Under the pieces are notes generated by a model. That model saw only the letters and a program-made list of their open reading frames with translations, did not search any database and was not told the origin of the DNA. Below, in pieces: positions 44,461-53,151 of a stretch of 64,000 bases of DNA; within the stretch, counting starts at the first letter, position 1; each line of letters starts with the position of its first letter. The translations under genes were made by a program, and so were the position numbers. The stretch covers positions 248,001 to 312,000 of the forward strand of contig CAIFES010000001.1 of NCBI GenBank assembly GCA_903789535.1. Direction: 5' to 3'. Origin of the DNA: an uncultured Aeriscardovia sp. Its GTDB lineage: Bacteria; Actinomycetota; Actinomycetes; Actinomycetales; Bifidobacteriaceae.

Positions 44461-45570
44461 TTAAGAGCTCGTCGCATGATGCCTGATCTTTGCTCTGATC
44501 TGTAAGACCGTCTTTGATCGAGTAACACGGGCACTTACAACCCAGAGCGACATCATGGCAAATGATGCGACCGTCAGCTGATACTTCTGACAGAAGTAGA
44601 AAAGAACGTCTGGAAACGGCAAATATTGCCATGAGTAATGGGAGCAAGCATTTCGAGAGAGGCGGCTCGCATTGACCGCCCGAATATAGTGCATTTTCTG
44701 CTTTGCTGACAAAGAAGACTCCACGATCCTATGAATCAGCGCACGGTTGAGATCAATGACATGCCTGTATGATCTCCGTAGACATTCTTCTTGATGCGGC
44801 GCCTTCTCAAGTTCAGCAAGTCGTCGGATAATTCTCATATTTTTACCATAAAAATTGAGATCTTTTGGACCGAATGAATGTGTAATCGACGTCTGGTCAT
44901 CACGTCGATAACAGTATGGAGAGCCTGGAACTAAGACAACACGTACTGCAGACTGAAGCGCCTGGAGAGTGAATATATCGTCTTCAGACAATGCATCTTT
45001 AAATGTCAGATGGTTCTGTTCAACAAATGCTCTACGAAATCCGCTGTTACAGACATAATGTGGTACGGTCTTCCTGTCCTCTCGAGAAGAACCAGCGCCA
45101 TAACAATATTTTCTATACGCAAATATTGCATCATCGGTCGAAAGTTCCTTGACAGTCTGCGACTGCTCAAGCACATGAGAGACGATACCGAATCGAACTG
45201 TTTTTACTCCGGTTATAGCGATATCTGCTTTAGACTGCTCAGCAGCAGAATACAAGCCCTCGAACATATCGGGTTCCACCCAGTCATCCGAGTCGACAAA
45301 CCCGATATAGTCACCTTTTGCCTGCAGTATTCCTGCATTTCTAGCTGCTGCCACACCACCGTTCTCCTGATGGATAACGGTGATACGACAATCTTCCCGA
45401 CCAAGCTGATCAATCAGGTAGTCCGACCCATCTGTAGAACCATCATCCACAAGAATGATTTGAATATCTTTGAGCGTTTGACGACGTAATGAATCGACGC
45501 ATTGCGAAAGATAATGCTTCGTATTGTAAACAGAAACAATAACACTGAATCGTGGACGAGCTTCAGACAT
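44461..45570 (-). CDS. Glycosyltransferase family 2 (EPS)
   Basis: 369 residues. Seen: FSVIVSVYNTKHYLSQCVDSLRRQT, IILVDDGSTDGSDYL, NGGVAAARNAGI and YIGFVDSDDWVEPDMFE (DxD site), then the SEDDIFTLQAL region (catalytic base), and SYRHVIDLNRALIHRI. It is a membrane-peripheral enzyme adding a sugar to the growing unit. AAGGATGACACTCC precedes ATG 45570. It lies between the priming transferase and the Wzz gene. Confidence 0.88.
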   Translation of the reverse strand: MSEARPRFSVIVSVYNTKHYLSQCVDSLRRQTLKDIQIILVDDGSTDGSDYLIDQLGREDCRITVIHQENGGVAAARNAGILQAKGDYIGFVDSDDWVEPDMFEGLYSAAEQSKADIAITGVKTVRFGIVSHVLEQSQTVKELSTDDAIFAYRKYCYGAGSSREDRKTVPHYVCNSGFRRAFVEQNHLTFKDALSEDDIFTLQALQSAVRVVLVPGSPYCYRRDDQTSITHSFGPKDLNFYGKNMRIIRRLAELEKAPHQEECLRRSYRHVIDLNRALIHRIVESSLSAKQKMHYIRAVNASRLSRNACSHYSWQYLPFPDVLFYFCQKYQLTVASFAMMSLWVVSARVTRSKTVLQIRAKIRHHATSS

Positions 45571-45666
45571 GGAGTGTCATCCTTCCTGTCACGAATAATC
45601 TGTTTTGTGCAAAAAATGGGCAGACGCTATTTCTCTGAACGGTAACAAGTTCATATCCAAACGGCA

Positions 45667-47315
45667 TCAGTACGCACCTGTGCCTTTCAGCACCGCCGGG
45701 ATCGTCTTGAGCAGGATGGCGATGTCGCCGGCGAAGGAGTTGTTGGTCACGTACCACACGTCAAGCTGCTCGCCCTGAGCGTCAGAGAGGTCCGCTCGCC
45801 CGGAGATCTGCCACGGGCCGGTCAGCCCGGGTTTGACGAGCAGACGCAAGGCGTAGACGGCGTTGTTGTTGTCGCGCTGGTAGGGCAGCTGCGGACGCGG
45901 GCCGACAAAGCTCATCGTGCCGTTGAAGATGTTGAACAGCTGGGGCAGCTCGTCAAGCGAGGTCTTGCGCAGGAACCGGCCGACCCTGGTCACACGCGGA
46001 TCCTGCTTGTCCTTGAACGTGTTGTTGCCGCTCTGGCCGAGCCTCGCGGCGAGCTTCTGCTCAAGCCGATCGGAGCCCACGCGCATGGAGCGGAACTTAT
46101 ACATGGTGAACGGCTTGCCGTATTGGCCGATGCGCGTCTGGGTGTAGAACACCGGGCCACCGTCATCGTGCTTGATGGCAAGAGCGATGACGGTCATGGG
46201 GATGGCGGCGAGCACCAGCGCGATGATCGAGAGCAGCAGGTCGAACACCCGCTTGGTCAGCTGGCGGAACCAGCGGAACTGCGGCAGACCAGAGGTGAGC
46301 ACGGGCATGGTGTCGGCAGTGTTGTGCAGGTAGAACATGAACCCGCCGTTGATGTCGCCGGTGGTGGCCACCGGGATGCTCAGCTCCATACCCGAGGCCT
46401 GCACGGCGAGGGAGAATGCCGCGTACTCGCGCGAGCCGCGGTCGATGCCGTCGGTGAGCAGCACCACCTGCGAGCCGAGCTGGCGGGCGGTGGCGGGCAG
46501 ATGCGAGTCGAAGGCGAGCAGACGCAGATGGTTCGCCCGCGCCCAGGCATTGTGCCGGGTACCGGTGACGGCGGACTGGTCAGCGCGCGGGGCACCATCC
46601 CCGTCGCGGGTGATGGGCGCCACGGCGATCACCTTGTAGCCCAGTCCCACGTTGGAACGGATGTCCGCCAGAGCGTTGGTCACCCCCCCCAGCTGCCAAC
46701 GAGGGTGACCGGGTAGCGCATACGCCCGCGCACGCGCATGGCATGCACGATGCGTCGCCACACCCAGCGCTCGAAGCAGGTGAGCAGGGGCAAGAGCACG
46801 ACGATCCAGAAAATCTGCCGGCGCGGCAGCTGCAGCCGCAACAGCAGGCACGCCGCGCCCACGAACAGCACGGCGACGAACGCGGCGGAGACGATCTTCG
46901 CATACAGGTCGTAGCCCTCACCCATCAGATGACGGTGGTAGCAGCCCACCGTCCACAGTGAGAGGACCCAGACAACCACGCACAGGGCTACCAGAGCCGG
47001 GACGGGAACGTAATGCACGGTTCCCACATGGTCGATGGCTGCAAACTCGGTGCTGAAGCACGCCGAGACGATGAGCGCCGCCGCGACGGCTACGAGCGCG
47101 TCGGAGAGCACGAGCGAGAGGGCGAAGAAGAAGGTCCAGCGAACGAACGCCACGTGATAATTGGTCGACTCGAACTGGTCGACCTTGGCGAGCTCGTCAG
47201 GATCCGCCATGTATGTGCGGTCAAAAAATGAGGACGAGGACGAGGAAGAACGCACAGAGCGCGGCAGCACGACCGTCGGCTGGTCGGCACCTGAGACAGC
47301 GTCACCCGTGCTCAT
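45667..47315 (-). pseudogene. Priming sugar transferase (polyprenyl glycosylphosphotransferase), frameshifted at a G8 tract
   Basis: This enzyme would start each repeat unit by moving a sugar-1-phosphate to undecaprenyl phosphate. Two frames make up one gene. The N-terminal part (from 47315 or 47363) has four TM helices and ends VTLVGSWGG-stop at 46680. The C-terminal part continues in another frame VTNALADIRSNVGLGYKVIA and holds the catalytic domain: KRVFDLLLSIIALVLAAIP, FTMYKFRSMRVGS, TSLDELPQLFNI and VKPGLTGPWQISGR. The break is in an 8-G run; 9 (or 6) G would restore a ~549-residue protein. Start 47315 follows GAGGG and a likely promoter. It is off in this sequence, perhaps reversibly. 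Confidence 0.85.
46683..46690 (-). repeat. Poly-G (8) tract in the priming transferase gene
   Basis: Eight C on the plus strand (G on the coding strand). The run reads TGG GGG GGG TGA in frame, giving a stop. A change of +1 or -2 restores the catalytic frame. Homopolymers of this length are prone to slippage. Confidence 0.9.
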
Positions 47316-47354
47316 TGAAAATTGCCCTCGATTCACCGCTTCTTTTCCACAGCC

Positions 47355-47385
47355 AATATACATAGTGCCCCCCCCCCGCCGTCAT
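47355..47385 (-). promoter_or_regulatory. EPS promoter with a G10 tract in its spacer
   Basis: On the minus strand ATGACG (47385-47380, -35-like, 4 of 6 matches) and TATATT (47360-47355, -10, 5 of 6) are 19 nt apart, and ten consecutive G (47377-47368) fill most of the spacer. Eight G would give 17 nt, the optimum. It would start transcription near 47348, 33 nt before the GAGGG/ATG start at 47315. Between this promoter and rpiA (47386-47664) I see no gene; it must hold the rpiA promoter. Confidence 0.55.
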
Positions 47386-47664
47386 TGCCGTCCTTCATCT
47401 GCTCAGCGCGCTTGCTCGCACCTTCCCGACGCACCACTCGGCCTTCCGCCCAGTCTGGCACTCATGCTTGCCAGCCACGCCGGTCCGCCGTACCCATGTC
47501 TGCTTTTCGCAGGGCAAGACCCGTACACCGCCCGCCCGTACAATGAGCACGGCAGGAACGCGCGGGCATGCCGCAGTCCGGAAGCCCGATCGCGACCAGA
47601 CAATCCGGAACATATTCCGTGCAAACGCATCCGTACACAACGGACAAGTACAAAAGGAGACGTC

Positions 47665-48369
47665 ATGGATCAGACGCTACAGAACAAGCTCAAGAAAGAG
47701 GCCGGCATCAAAGCCGCCCAGCTCGTCAAGGACGGTATGGTCGTGGGCCTGGGCACCGGCTCCACCGTGCGCTATCTCGTCGACGAGCTCGGCCGCCGCG
47801 TGCAGGAGGAGGGCCTCAAGTTCACGGGCACCACCACCTCCCGCCGCACCGCCAAGCAGGCCGAAGGCTACGGCATCAAAATCGTCGATATCGATGACGT
47901 GGACCACATGGACATCACCATCGACGGTGCCGACGAGGTGGACAAGAACTTCAACGGCATCAAGGGCGGTGGCGCGGCCCTGCTGTGGGAGAAGATCGTC
48001 GCCATCAACTCGAACTACTACGTGTGGATCGTCGACTCCTCCAAGCGCGTGGACACCATCGGCAAATTCCCGCTGCCCGTGGAGGTCATCCCCTTCGGCG
48101 CGGGTCACGTGATCAAGCGCATGGAGAAGAAGGGCTACAAGCCGGTGCTGCGCCTGGGCGAGGACGGAAAGCCGATCCGCACCGACGAGAACAACTACAT
48201 CATCGACCTGCACCTGGGCCGCATCGATCACCCGCAGGAGCTGGGTGAGGATCTCATCAATATGGTCGGCGTGGTGGAGCACGGCCTGTTCCTCAACATG
48301 GTCGACGAGGTGATCGTCGGCAACGAGGGCGAGCCGCTCATCCTCAAGAACCCGAACAAGAACAACTGA
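47665..48369 (+). CDS. rpiA: Ribose-5-phosphate isomerase A
   Basis: A 234-residue RpiA that interconverts ribose-5-P and ribulose-5-P, part of the pentose-phosphate and bifid shunt chemistry. Seen: VKDGMVVGLGTGSTVRYLVDEL (phosphate loop with GTGST), DITIDGADEVDKNFNGIKGGGAALLWEKIVA (catalytic Asp/Glu and Lys), and VDEVIVGNEG. AAAAGGAGACGTC precedes ATG 47665. It marks the end of the polysaccharide island and is followed 10 nt later by the DUF4012 gene. Confidence 0.96.
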   Translation: MDQTLQNKLKKEAGIKAAQLVKDGMVVGLGTGSTVRYLVDELGRRVQEEGLKFTGTTTSRRTAKQAEGYGIKIVDIDDVDHMDITIDGADEVDKNFNGIKGGGAALLWEKIVAINSNYYVWIVDSSKRVDTIGKFPLPVEVIPFGAGHVIKRMEKKGYKPVLRLGEDGKPIRTDENNYIIDLHLGRIDHPQELGEDLINMVGVVEHGLFLNMVDEVIVGNEGEPLILKNPNKNN

Positions 48370-48379
48370 GACCCGGGCC

Positions 48380-50176
48380 GTGTCATCACATATCGCACGT
48401 CATAAGAACCCGCAGAGTCGCTCGCACGTGGGCAGGACGGTCGCCATCGTCCTGCTCACCGTGCTCGCCCTGTTCGTGGCCTACGGCATCACCCTGTTCG
48501 TGCAGGCACGCTCGCTCATGCGGCAGGCGTCACAGGCGCAGACATCCCTGTCAGCCTTTGCCGCCACGGCAAAGAAGGCCGCCGCCTCCGGCGACGCGGG
48601 CCAGCTCGCCGCCCTGCGCTCCAGCAACGATCTGAAAAAGGCGCAGGCAAGCCTCTCCAAGGCCGATTCCACACTCTCCGGCCCGCTGTGGTCGCCGCTG
48701 ACGCTCCTGCCCGGCTATGGAGCGGACGTGACCGAGGTGCGCGGGCTCGTCCACGCCGGCAACGAGGTGGCCAACAGCACCGTGCCCGCCTATCTGTCCG
48801 CGCTGGCCACCCTCACCAACAGCAGACTCACCAACAACGGAACCATCAACACAAAAGTCCTCTCTCAGGTGCGCTCCACGCTCTCGCCCGCCACCGCCGC
48901 GCTCGGCAGTGCCGCATCGCAGGTGGCCGGGCTGCCGCACGGCTCCATCAGCGGTGTCTCTCTTGTGCGTTCCAAAGCGTCTTCGGCACTGACCAAAGCC
49001 TCGACGACCGCACAAACCGGCTCGAAAGCCCTCGACCTGCTCGTCCGGCTCATCGGCTCGGACAAACAGCTGGATTATGTGATCACCGGTACCACACCCG
49101 CCGAGCTGCGCTCCTCCACAGGACTGACCGGCTCCATCGGCCTGCTGAAAGTGGGCAGGGGAAAGCTGTCCATCGGCTCGTTCTCCCCCAACCGCACGTT
49201 CCTGAGCCAGGGACCGATCCTCCAGTCGCAGGAGGCGACGAGCATCTTCAGCAATCCCGGCGTCGTTTATTCGTTCGACGTGCGCGATGTGGGCGTCGAT
49301 CCGGATTTCTCCGGCGTGGCACAGAGCCTGATGACCGCGTGGACCGGTTCGGAGGCCGGCAAAAATACCAATCCCGAAGGCACCATCGTCGTCGACCCGG
49401 TGTTTGTGCAGGAGCTCATCAAACTCACCGGCGACGTCACCCTGCCCGACGGCACCGTGCTGACCGGGCAGAACGCCGCCGACTACCTCTCCAACGGCGT
49501 CTACAAGAGCTATCCGAACAGCAACGACCAGCAGGACGCGATCCTCGCCTCCGCCGTCGCCCTCACCGCCGACCGGCTCATGGGTGATCTGAACGGCAAG
49601 ACGATGGTCGGCCTCGTCAAGGATCTACCCTCGCTCATCCGCTCACGTCATGTGCTGATGTACTCCACCGATGCCGCCACCCAGCGGCTCGTCTCGGCAC
49701 TGGGGCTCACCCCCGGGCCGCAGTGCAGCGCCGCGAAACCGGTGCTCGGACTGTACATCGACTCGTACAACTCGTCCAAGATGGACTTCTACAACAAGCG
49801 GACCGTACGCGTGCGGCAGACTGCCGGACCGACCAAAAACGGGGTGAGGGGACGGCGCACCTACACGGTGAGCCTCACAATCGCCAACACACTGCCCACC
49901 TCGCAGGTGGCCTCCACACCGGGCTACATTCTCGGCGGCCGCGGCCGTAAGGACGCGCTGACCGAGTTCCTGCTCGTCTACGCGCCCAAGGGCGGCACGG
50001 TGAAGGCGACGGGCGCGCCGACCGGGTTCACGCCGTTCACGTGGAACGGCAAGAAGCTGCAGCGCACGGCGTACGAGATCGGCTCGGAGCAGTCCTCCAC
50101 GTACACGTTCACCGTCACCACCTCGCCGGACGCCACGCAGGGCCTCGCGCTCGACCAGTCGCCCGCATGCAGGTGA
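48380..50176 (+). CDS. DUF4012 membrane-anchored protein
   Basis: 598 residues. Seen: short basic cytoplasmic N-terminus, one TM helix (VAIVLLTVLALFVAYGITLFV), a helical stalk, and then the large extracellular DUF4012 domain. That domain has DYVITGTTPAELRSSTGLTGSIGLL, FNSxP-like NPEGTIVVDPVFVQELIKLTGDVTLPDG and AADYLSNGVYKSY. Homologues are often next to EPS or cell-wall genes and may be related to LytR-type proteins, but the activity is unproven. The start is GTG 48380, with a weak ribosome site, 10 nt after rpiA, so probably cotranscribed. Adjacent EPS cluster makes a surface-polymer role plausible. Confidence 0.85.
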   Translation: MSSHIARHKNPQSRSHVGRTVAIVLLTVLALFVAYGITLFVQARSLMRQASQAQTSLSAFAATAKKAAASGDAGQLAALRSSNDLKKAQASLSKADSTLSGPLWSPLTLLPGYGADVTEVRGLVHAGNEVANSTVPAYLSALATLTNSRLTNNGTINTKVLSQVRSTLSPATAALGSAASQVAGLPHGSISGVSLVRSKASSALTKASTTAQTGSKALDLLVRLIGSDKQLDYVITGTTPAELRSSTGLTGSIGLLKVGRGKLSIGSFSPNRTFLSQGPILQSQEATSIFSNPGVVYSFDVRDVGVDPDFSGVAQSLMTAWTGSEAGKNTNPEGTIVVDPVFVQELIKLTGDVTLPDGTVLTGQNAADYLSNGVYKSYPNSNDQQDAILASAVALTADRLMGDLNGKTMVGLVKDLPSLIRSRHVLMYSTDAATQRLVSALGLTPGPQCSAAKPVLGLYIDSYNSSKMDFYNKRTVRVRQTAGPTKNGVRGRRTYTVSLTIANTLPTSQVASTPGYILGGRGRKDALTEFLLVYAPKGGTVKATGAPTGFTPFTWNGKKLQRTAYEIGSEQSSTYTFTVTTSPDATQGLALDQSPACR

Positions 50177-50185
50177 GCACCCACA

Positions 50186-50224
50186 GGTAATTCCGATACA
50201 AAAAGGTAATTCCGAATACAAAAA
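50186..50224. repeat. Tandem direct repeat before terminator
   Basis: GGTAATTCCGATACAAAAA (50186-50204) is followed directly by a near copy with one extra A (50205-50224). It lies between the DUF4012 stop and its terminator and looks like a recent duplication. Confidence 0.75.
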
Positions 50225-50265
50225 GGCCGTCCACAGGAAGATCTGACATCCTGCGGACGGCCTTT
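50222..50265. terminator. Strong, probably bidirectional terminator
   Basis: AAAGGCCGTCC (50222-50232) pairs with GGACGGCCTTT (50255-50265), with a further CAGGA/TCCTG pairing inside. A run flanks it on the minus strand side (TTTTTGT). It separates DUF4012 from the convergent bS22-like gene. Confidence 0.88.
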
Positions 50266-50298
50266 GTCGTCTGTAAAGGTAGGGAAAGCCCCGCCGAC

Positions 50299-50388
50299 TC
50301 ACTTGCGCTGGTGACGACGCTTGCGCAGCATCTTGCGGTGCTTCTTCTTGCTCATGCGCTTACGGCGCTTCTTGATGACAGATCCCAT
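50299..50388 (-). CDS. AURKAIP1/COX24-domain (bS22-like) small ribosomal protein
   Basis: A 29-residue protein of 16 Lys/Arg residues: MGSVIKKRRKRMSKKKHRK is its start and MLRKRRHQRK its end. This family was found as an extra protein (bS22) bound in the small subunit of actinobacterial ribosomes. It is far below usual gene-finder limits but has AAGGAGG 7 nt before the ATG and is sandwiched between a terminator and an unrelated gene. Conserved tail KMLRKRRHQ supports the call. Confidence 0.93.
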   Translation of the reverse strand: MGSVIKKRRKRMSKKKHRKMLRKRRHQRK

Positions 50389-50494
50389 GGCGAGACCTCC
50401 TTACACTTGCCGACAGTTTCTAACGTGTGCCGAGTTTACTCCGTTTGAACGACGTTTGCGGCACGGATCGACCGGCGAATGACCCGCTGCACGC

Positions 50495-51169
50495 TCAGAG
50501 CGGGAAGCTCTTGTAGAAGTCCTCCACGGCGTCGGTCGGGCCGGTCACCTGGAACAGGCATGTGTCGTTGCGCCATAGCGCGACCACCTGGTTGGCCTTG
50601 CTCGTGTCGTGCAGCTCATACGAGCCGGTCTGCTGTCCGGAGACCTTGACGGCCCCGGCCGCGATCCTCTTGCCCTTGAGCATGGAGAGCACCGACTGGT
50701 ACTGCTTCTCCGCGTCGTCACCGCTGGCCCACTGGGCCACGAGCAGCGTGACGGTGCCGTCGTCGTTGCTGCCGGTCGAATAGGTGATGGAATGCTCCTC
50801 GATCGGAGAGGCATCCTTCCACTCTGAGGTGTCGGAGACGGTCTGACGCGCGAAGGAGCCGACCTCATCCGGCATGGCCTTGAGCAGCGTGGTGGCATCC
50901 GAGGCGAGCGGAACGGGTGTGGCCGAACCCGTCTTCTTCTTCGTCTTCGTGCCGGTGGTCTGCGAGGTCTCCTGCACGGCACCGGGCATGAGGCGGTTCG
51001 CCCAGCCGGGCCAGACGAAGGCGGTGAGCAGGGCGACGACCACGAGGACGACGGCGCCGATGATCACCCCTGCCGCGGCCTTGTGACCGTTGCCGGGTTT
51101 CTTTGCCGACTGCGGGGTGGTCTGCGCGGTGACGGTGTTCCTCGTCGTGGTGTTCCTCTGAGTGCTCAT
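50495..51169 (-). CDS. Membrane-anchored hypothetical protein
   Basis: 224 residues. Seen: polar Thr/Asn/Gln-rich cytoplasmic start, one TM helix (AGVIIGAVVLVVVALLTAFVW), a Thr/Lys linker (SQTTGTKTKKKTGSA), then an extracellular domain (LLKAMPDEVGSFARQTV, DDGTVTLLVAQWASGDDAEK) ending VEDFYKSFPL. The extracellular part resembles small ligand-binding or lipoprotein-like domains common in bifidobacteria, but I do not recognise a family. GGGAGAATGCCGTTT before ATG 51169 supports this start; the longer frame to 51592 is a shadow of radA. Confidence 0.7.
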   Translation of the reverse strand: MSTQRNTTTRNTVTAQTTPQSAKKPGNGHKAAAGVIIGAVVLVVVALLTAFVWPGWANRLMPGAVQETSQTTGTKTKKKTGSATPVPLASDATTLLKAMPDEVGSFARQTVSDTSEWKDASPIEEHSITYSTGSNDDGTVTLLVAQWASGDDAEKQYQSVLSMLKGKRIAAGAVKVSGQQTGSYELHDTSKANQVVALWRNDTCLFQVTGPTDAVEDFYKSFPL

Positions 51170-51333
51170 AAACGGCATTCTCCCACGTTTCGCGGACGCG
51201 CGGACCGGCCCGAGACGCACGGACACATGTCGTCTCGGCATGCGGACACGCGCCGGCATCAGCTCAGGCCGCCGGTTTTCCACAATTGATGTTCTGGGCT
51301 GAGAGGGTCGGTTCAGGGCGATAGCGTCAGGGT

Positions 51334-53067
51334 ATGGCAAAGCGATCGACGACGTATCTGTGCTCCGACTGCGGCTGGTCCGGCCCGCAATGGTACGGCC
51401 GCTGCCCCAACTGCGGCCATTGGGGCACCATCGAGGAGTTCCACGAGGCCAAGCCCGCCTCCCCCGCCGCCCGGCGCACCACGCGCACAGGCCGGCAGAC
51501 GGCCTCGAACGGGCGGTTCGCCGGCTCCACCGTCGCCATCCCCGAGCATCCCTCCGTGCAGGCCGAGCCGGTGAGCGACGGTCCGACGGCACGGGAGGAG
51601 GAGCGGCTTGCCACCGGTTTTACCGAGTTCGACCGCGTGCTCGGCGGCGGCATCGTGCCCGGATCCGTCACGCTCGTGGCCGGCGAGCCAGGCATCGGCA
51701 AATCGACGCTCCTGCTGCAGACGGCGAGCAACATCGCCGCAGCCGGCCATAAAGTCCTGTACGTCTCAGGCGAGGAATCGACAGGCCAGATCCGGCTGAG
51801 GGCACGGCGTATCGGCGCCTCCAGCCCGAACCTGCTGCTCGCCTCCACCACCGACCTCGGCACCGCGCTGGCGCTCATCCAGGAAAACAACCCGGTACTG
51901 GCGATCGTCGACTCGGTGCAGACCATCCAGGATGAGGACAACGATGGCATCTCCGGCGGCAGCGCGCAGGTGCGCGAGGTGGCGCGCGGGGTGATCGACG
52001 TGGCCAAGACGCTCGACGTACCGGTGCTGCTCGTAGGCCATGTGACAAAGGACGGCTCGATCGCCGGGCCGCGCACGCTCGAGCATCTGGTGGACGTGGT
52101 CTGCCAGTTTGAGGGCGACACCGCCACCAACCTGCGTCTGCTGCGGGCGGTGAAGAACCGGTTCGGCGCCACCGACGAGGTGGGCTGCTTCGACATGAGC
52201 GACGAGGGCATCGAGCAGGTGACCGACCCGACCGGCCTGTTCGTCTCCTCCGCCGACGCACCGAGCGAGGGAACGTGCGTCACACTGACGATGGAGGGCC
52301 AGCGCGCGCTGCCCATCGAGGTCCAGGCGCTTGCCACGGCCTCGGTGCTGCCCGCGCCGCGGCGGGCGACGAACGGCGTGGACTACAACCGTGTGGCGAT
52401 GCTCGTGGCGGTGCTGTACCGGCATGCGGGCGTGCGGCTGCTCGACAAAGATCTCTATATTTCCACGATCGCCGGGGCGTCCGCCCGGGAGCCGGGCTGC
52501 GACCTCGCGATCTGCGTGGCGATGGCCTCCGCGGCGGCCGGCAGTGCGATCCCGCGCACGACGGCAGCGCTGGGCGAGGTGAGCCTGACCGGCGAGGTGC
52601 GTGCCGTGCCGCGGCTGGAGAACAGGCTGCTGGAGGCGGCGCGGCTCGGTTTCACCACCGCGCTCATCCCCGCGCACGAGCGGCTTCGCCATCCCGAGCG
52701 GTTCGGCGGACTGCGAATCGTGCGCGTGGGCACCATCGCCCAGGCACTGCGGCAACTGGGGATTGCCGCAGGGTCACGCGGGTCGTCCGCACGCTCCGGG
52801 TCATCCGCGCGCTTCCGTCAGTCAGGGCGGGCGTCACAGAGCGCCTCGCTTTCTGATGAACGATTCGCCGATACCGAGGGGACGGGAATGCGGACGGGCA
52901 GAAGGGGCGGCCGCTCCCGCTCATACCGGCAGCGTCTGGAACAGTGGGCCGGCGACGGGACGGTGGCCTCCGACGACCCGTTCCCGCCACGCTCCAGCGG
53001 ACGCACAGGCGGGCGGTTTGACGAGGACGGCCAGCGAATCTTTGGCGGCGGATACAGCGAAGAATGA
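51334..53067 (+). CDS. radA: DNA repair protein RadA
   Basis: A 577-residue RadA (Sms), a DnaB-like branch-migration helicase for recombination. Seen: zinc finger C10-C13-C24-C27 (YLCSDCGWSG ... RCPNCGHWG), Walker A GEPGIGKSTLLLQ at ~116-128, RadA motif KNRFGATDEVGCFDM near 273, and a C-terminal Lon-protease-like domain (ALPIEVQALATASVLPAPRR ... LGEVSLTGEVRAVPRLENRL). The last ~100 residues (SARSGSSARFRQSGRASQSAS ...) are a Ser/Arg/Gly-rich extension not found in typical RadA of ~460 residues. Divergent from the preceding membrane protein. Confidence 0.93.
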   Translation: MAKRSTTYLCSDCGWSGPQWYGRCPNCGHWGTIEEFHEAKPASPAARRTTRTGRQTASNGRFAGSTVAIPEHPSVQAEPVSDGPTAREEERLATGFTEFDRVLGGGIVPGSVTLVAGEPGIGKSTLLLQTASNIAAAGHKVLYVSGEESTGQIRLRARRIGASSPNLLLASTTDLGTALALIQENNPVLAIVDSVQTIQDEDNDGISGGSAQVREVARGVIDVAKTLDVPVLLVGHVTKDGSIAGPRTLEHLVDVVCQFEGDTATNLRLLRAVKNRFGATDEVGCFDMSDEGIEQVTDPTGLFVSSADAPSEGTCVTLTMEGQRALPIEVQALATASVLPAPRRATNGVDYNRVAMLVAVLYRHAGVRLLDKDLYISTIAGASAREPGCDLAICVAMASAAAGSAIPRTTAALGEVSLTGEVRAVPRLENRLLEAARLGFTTALIPAHERLRHPERFGGLRIVRVGTIAQALRQLGIAAGSRGSSARSGSSARFRQSGRASQSASLSDERFADTEGTGMRTGRRGGRSRSYRQRLEQWAGDGTVASDDPFPPRSSGRTGGRFDEDGQRIFGGGYSEE

Positions 53068-53151
53068 TGAATAGGGCGTGACAGCGACAGCCGGCGAGAC
53101 ACCGAAACCGGCCAGGATCGTGGTTGCTGAGAAATTACTGCGGCGGACCGC

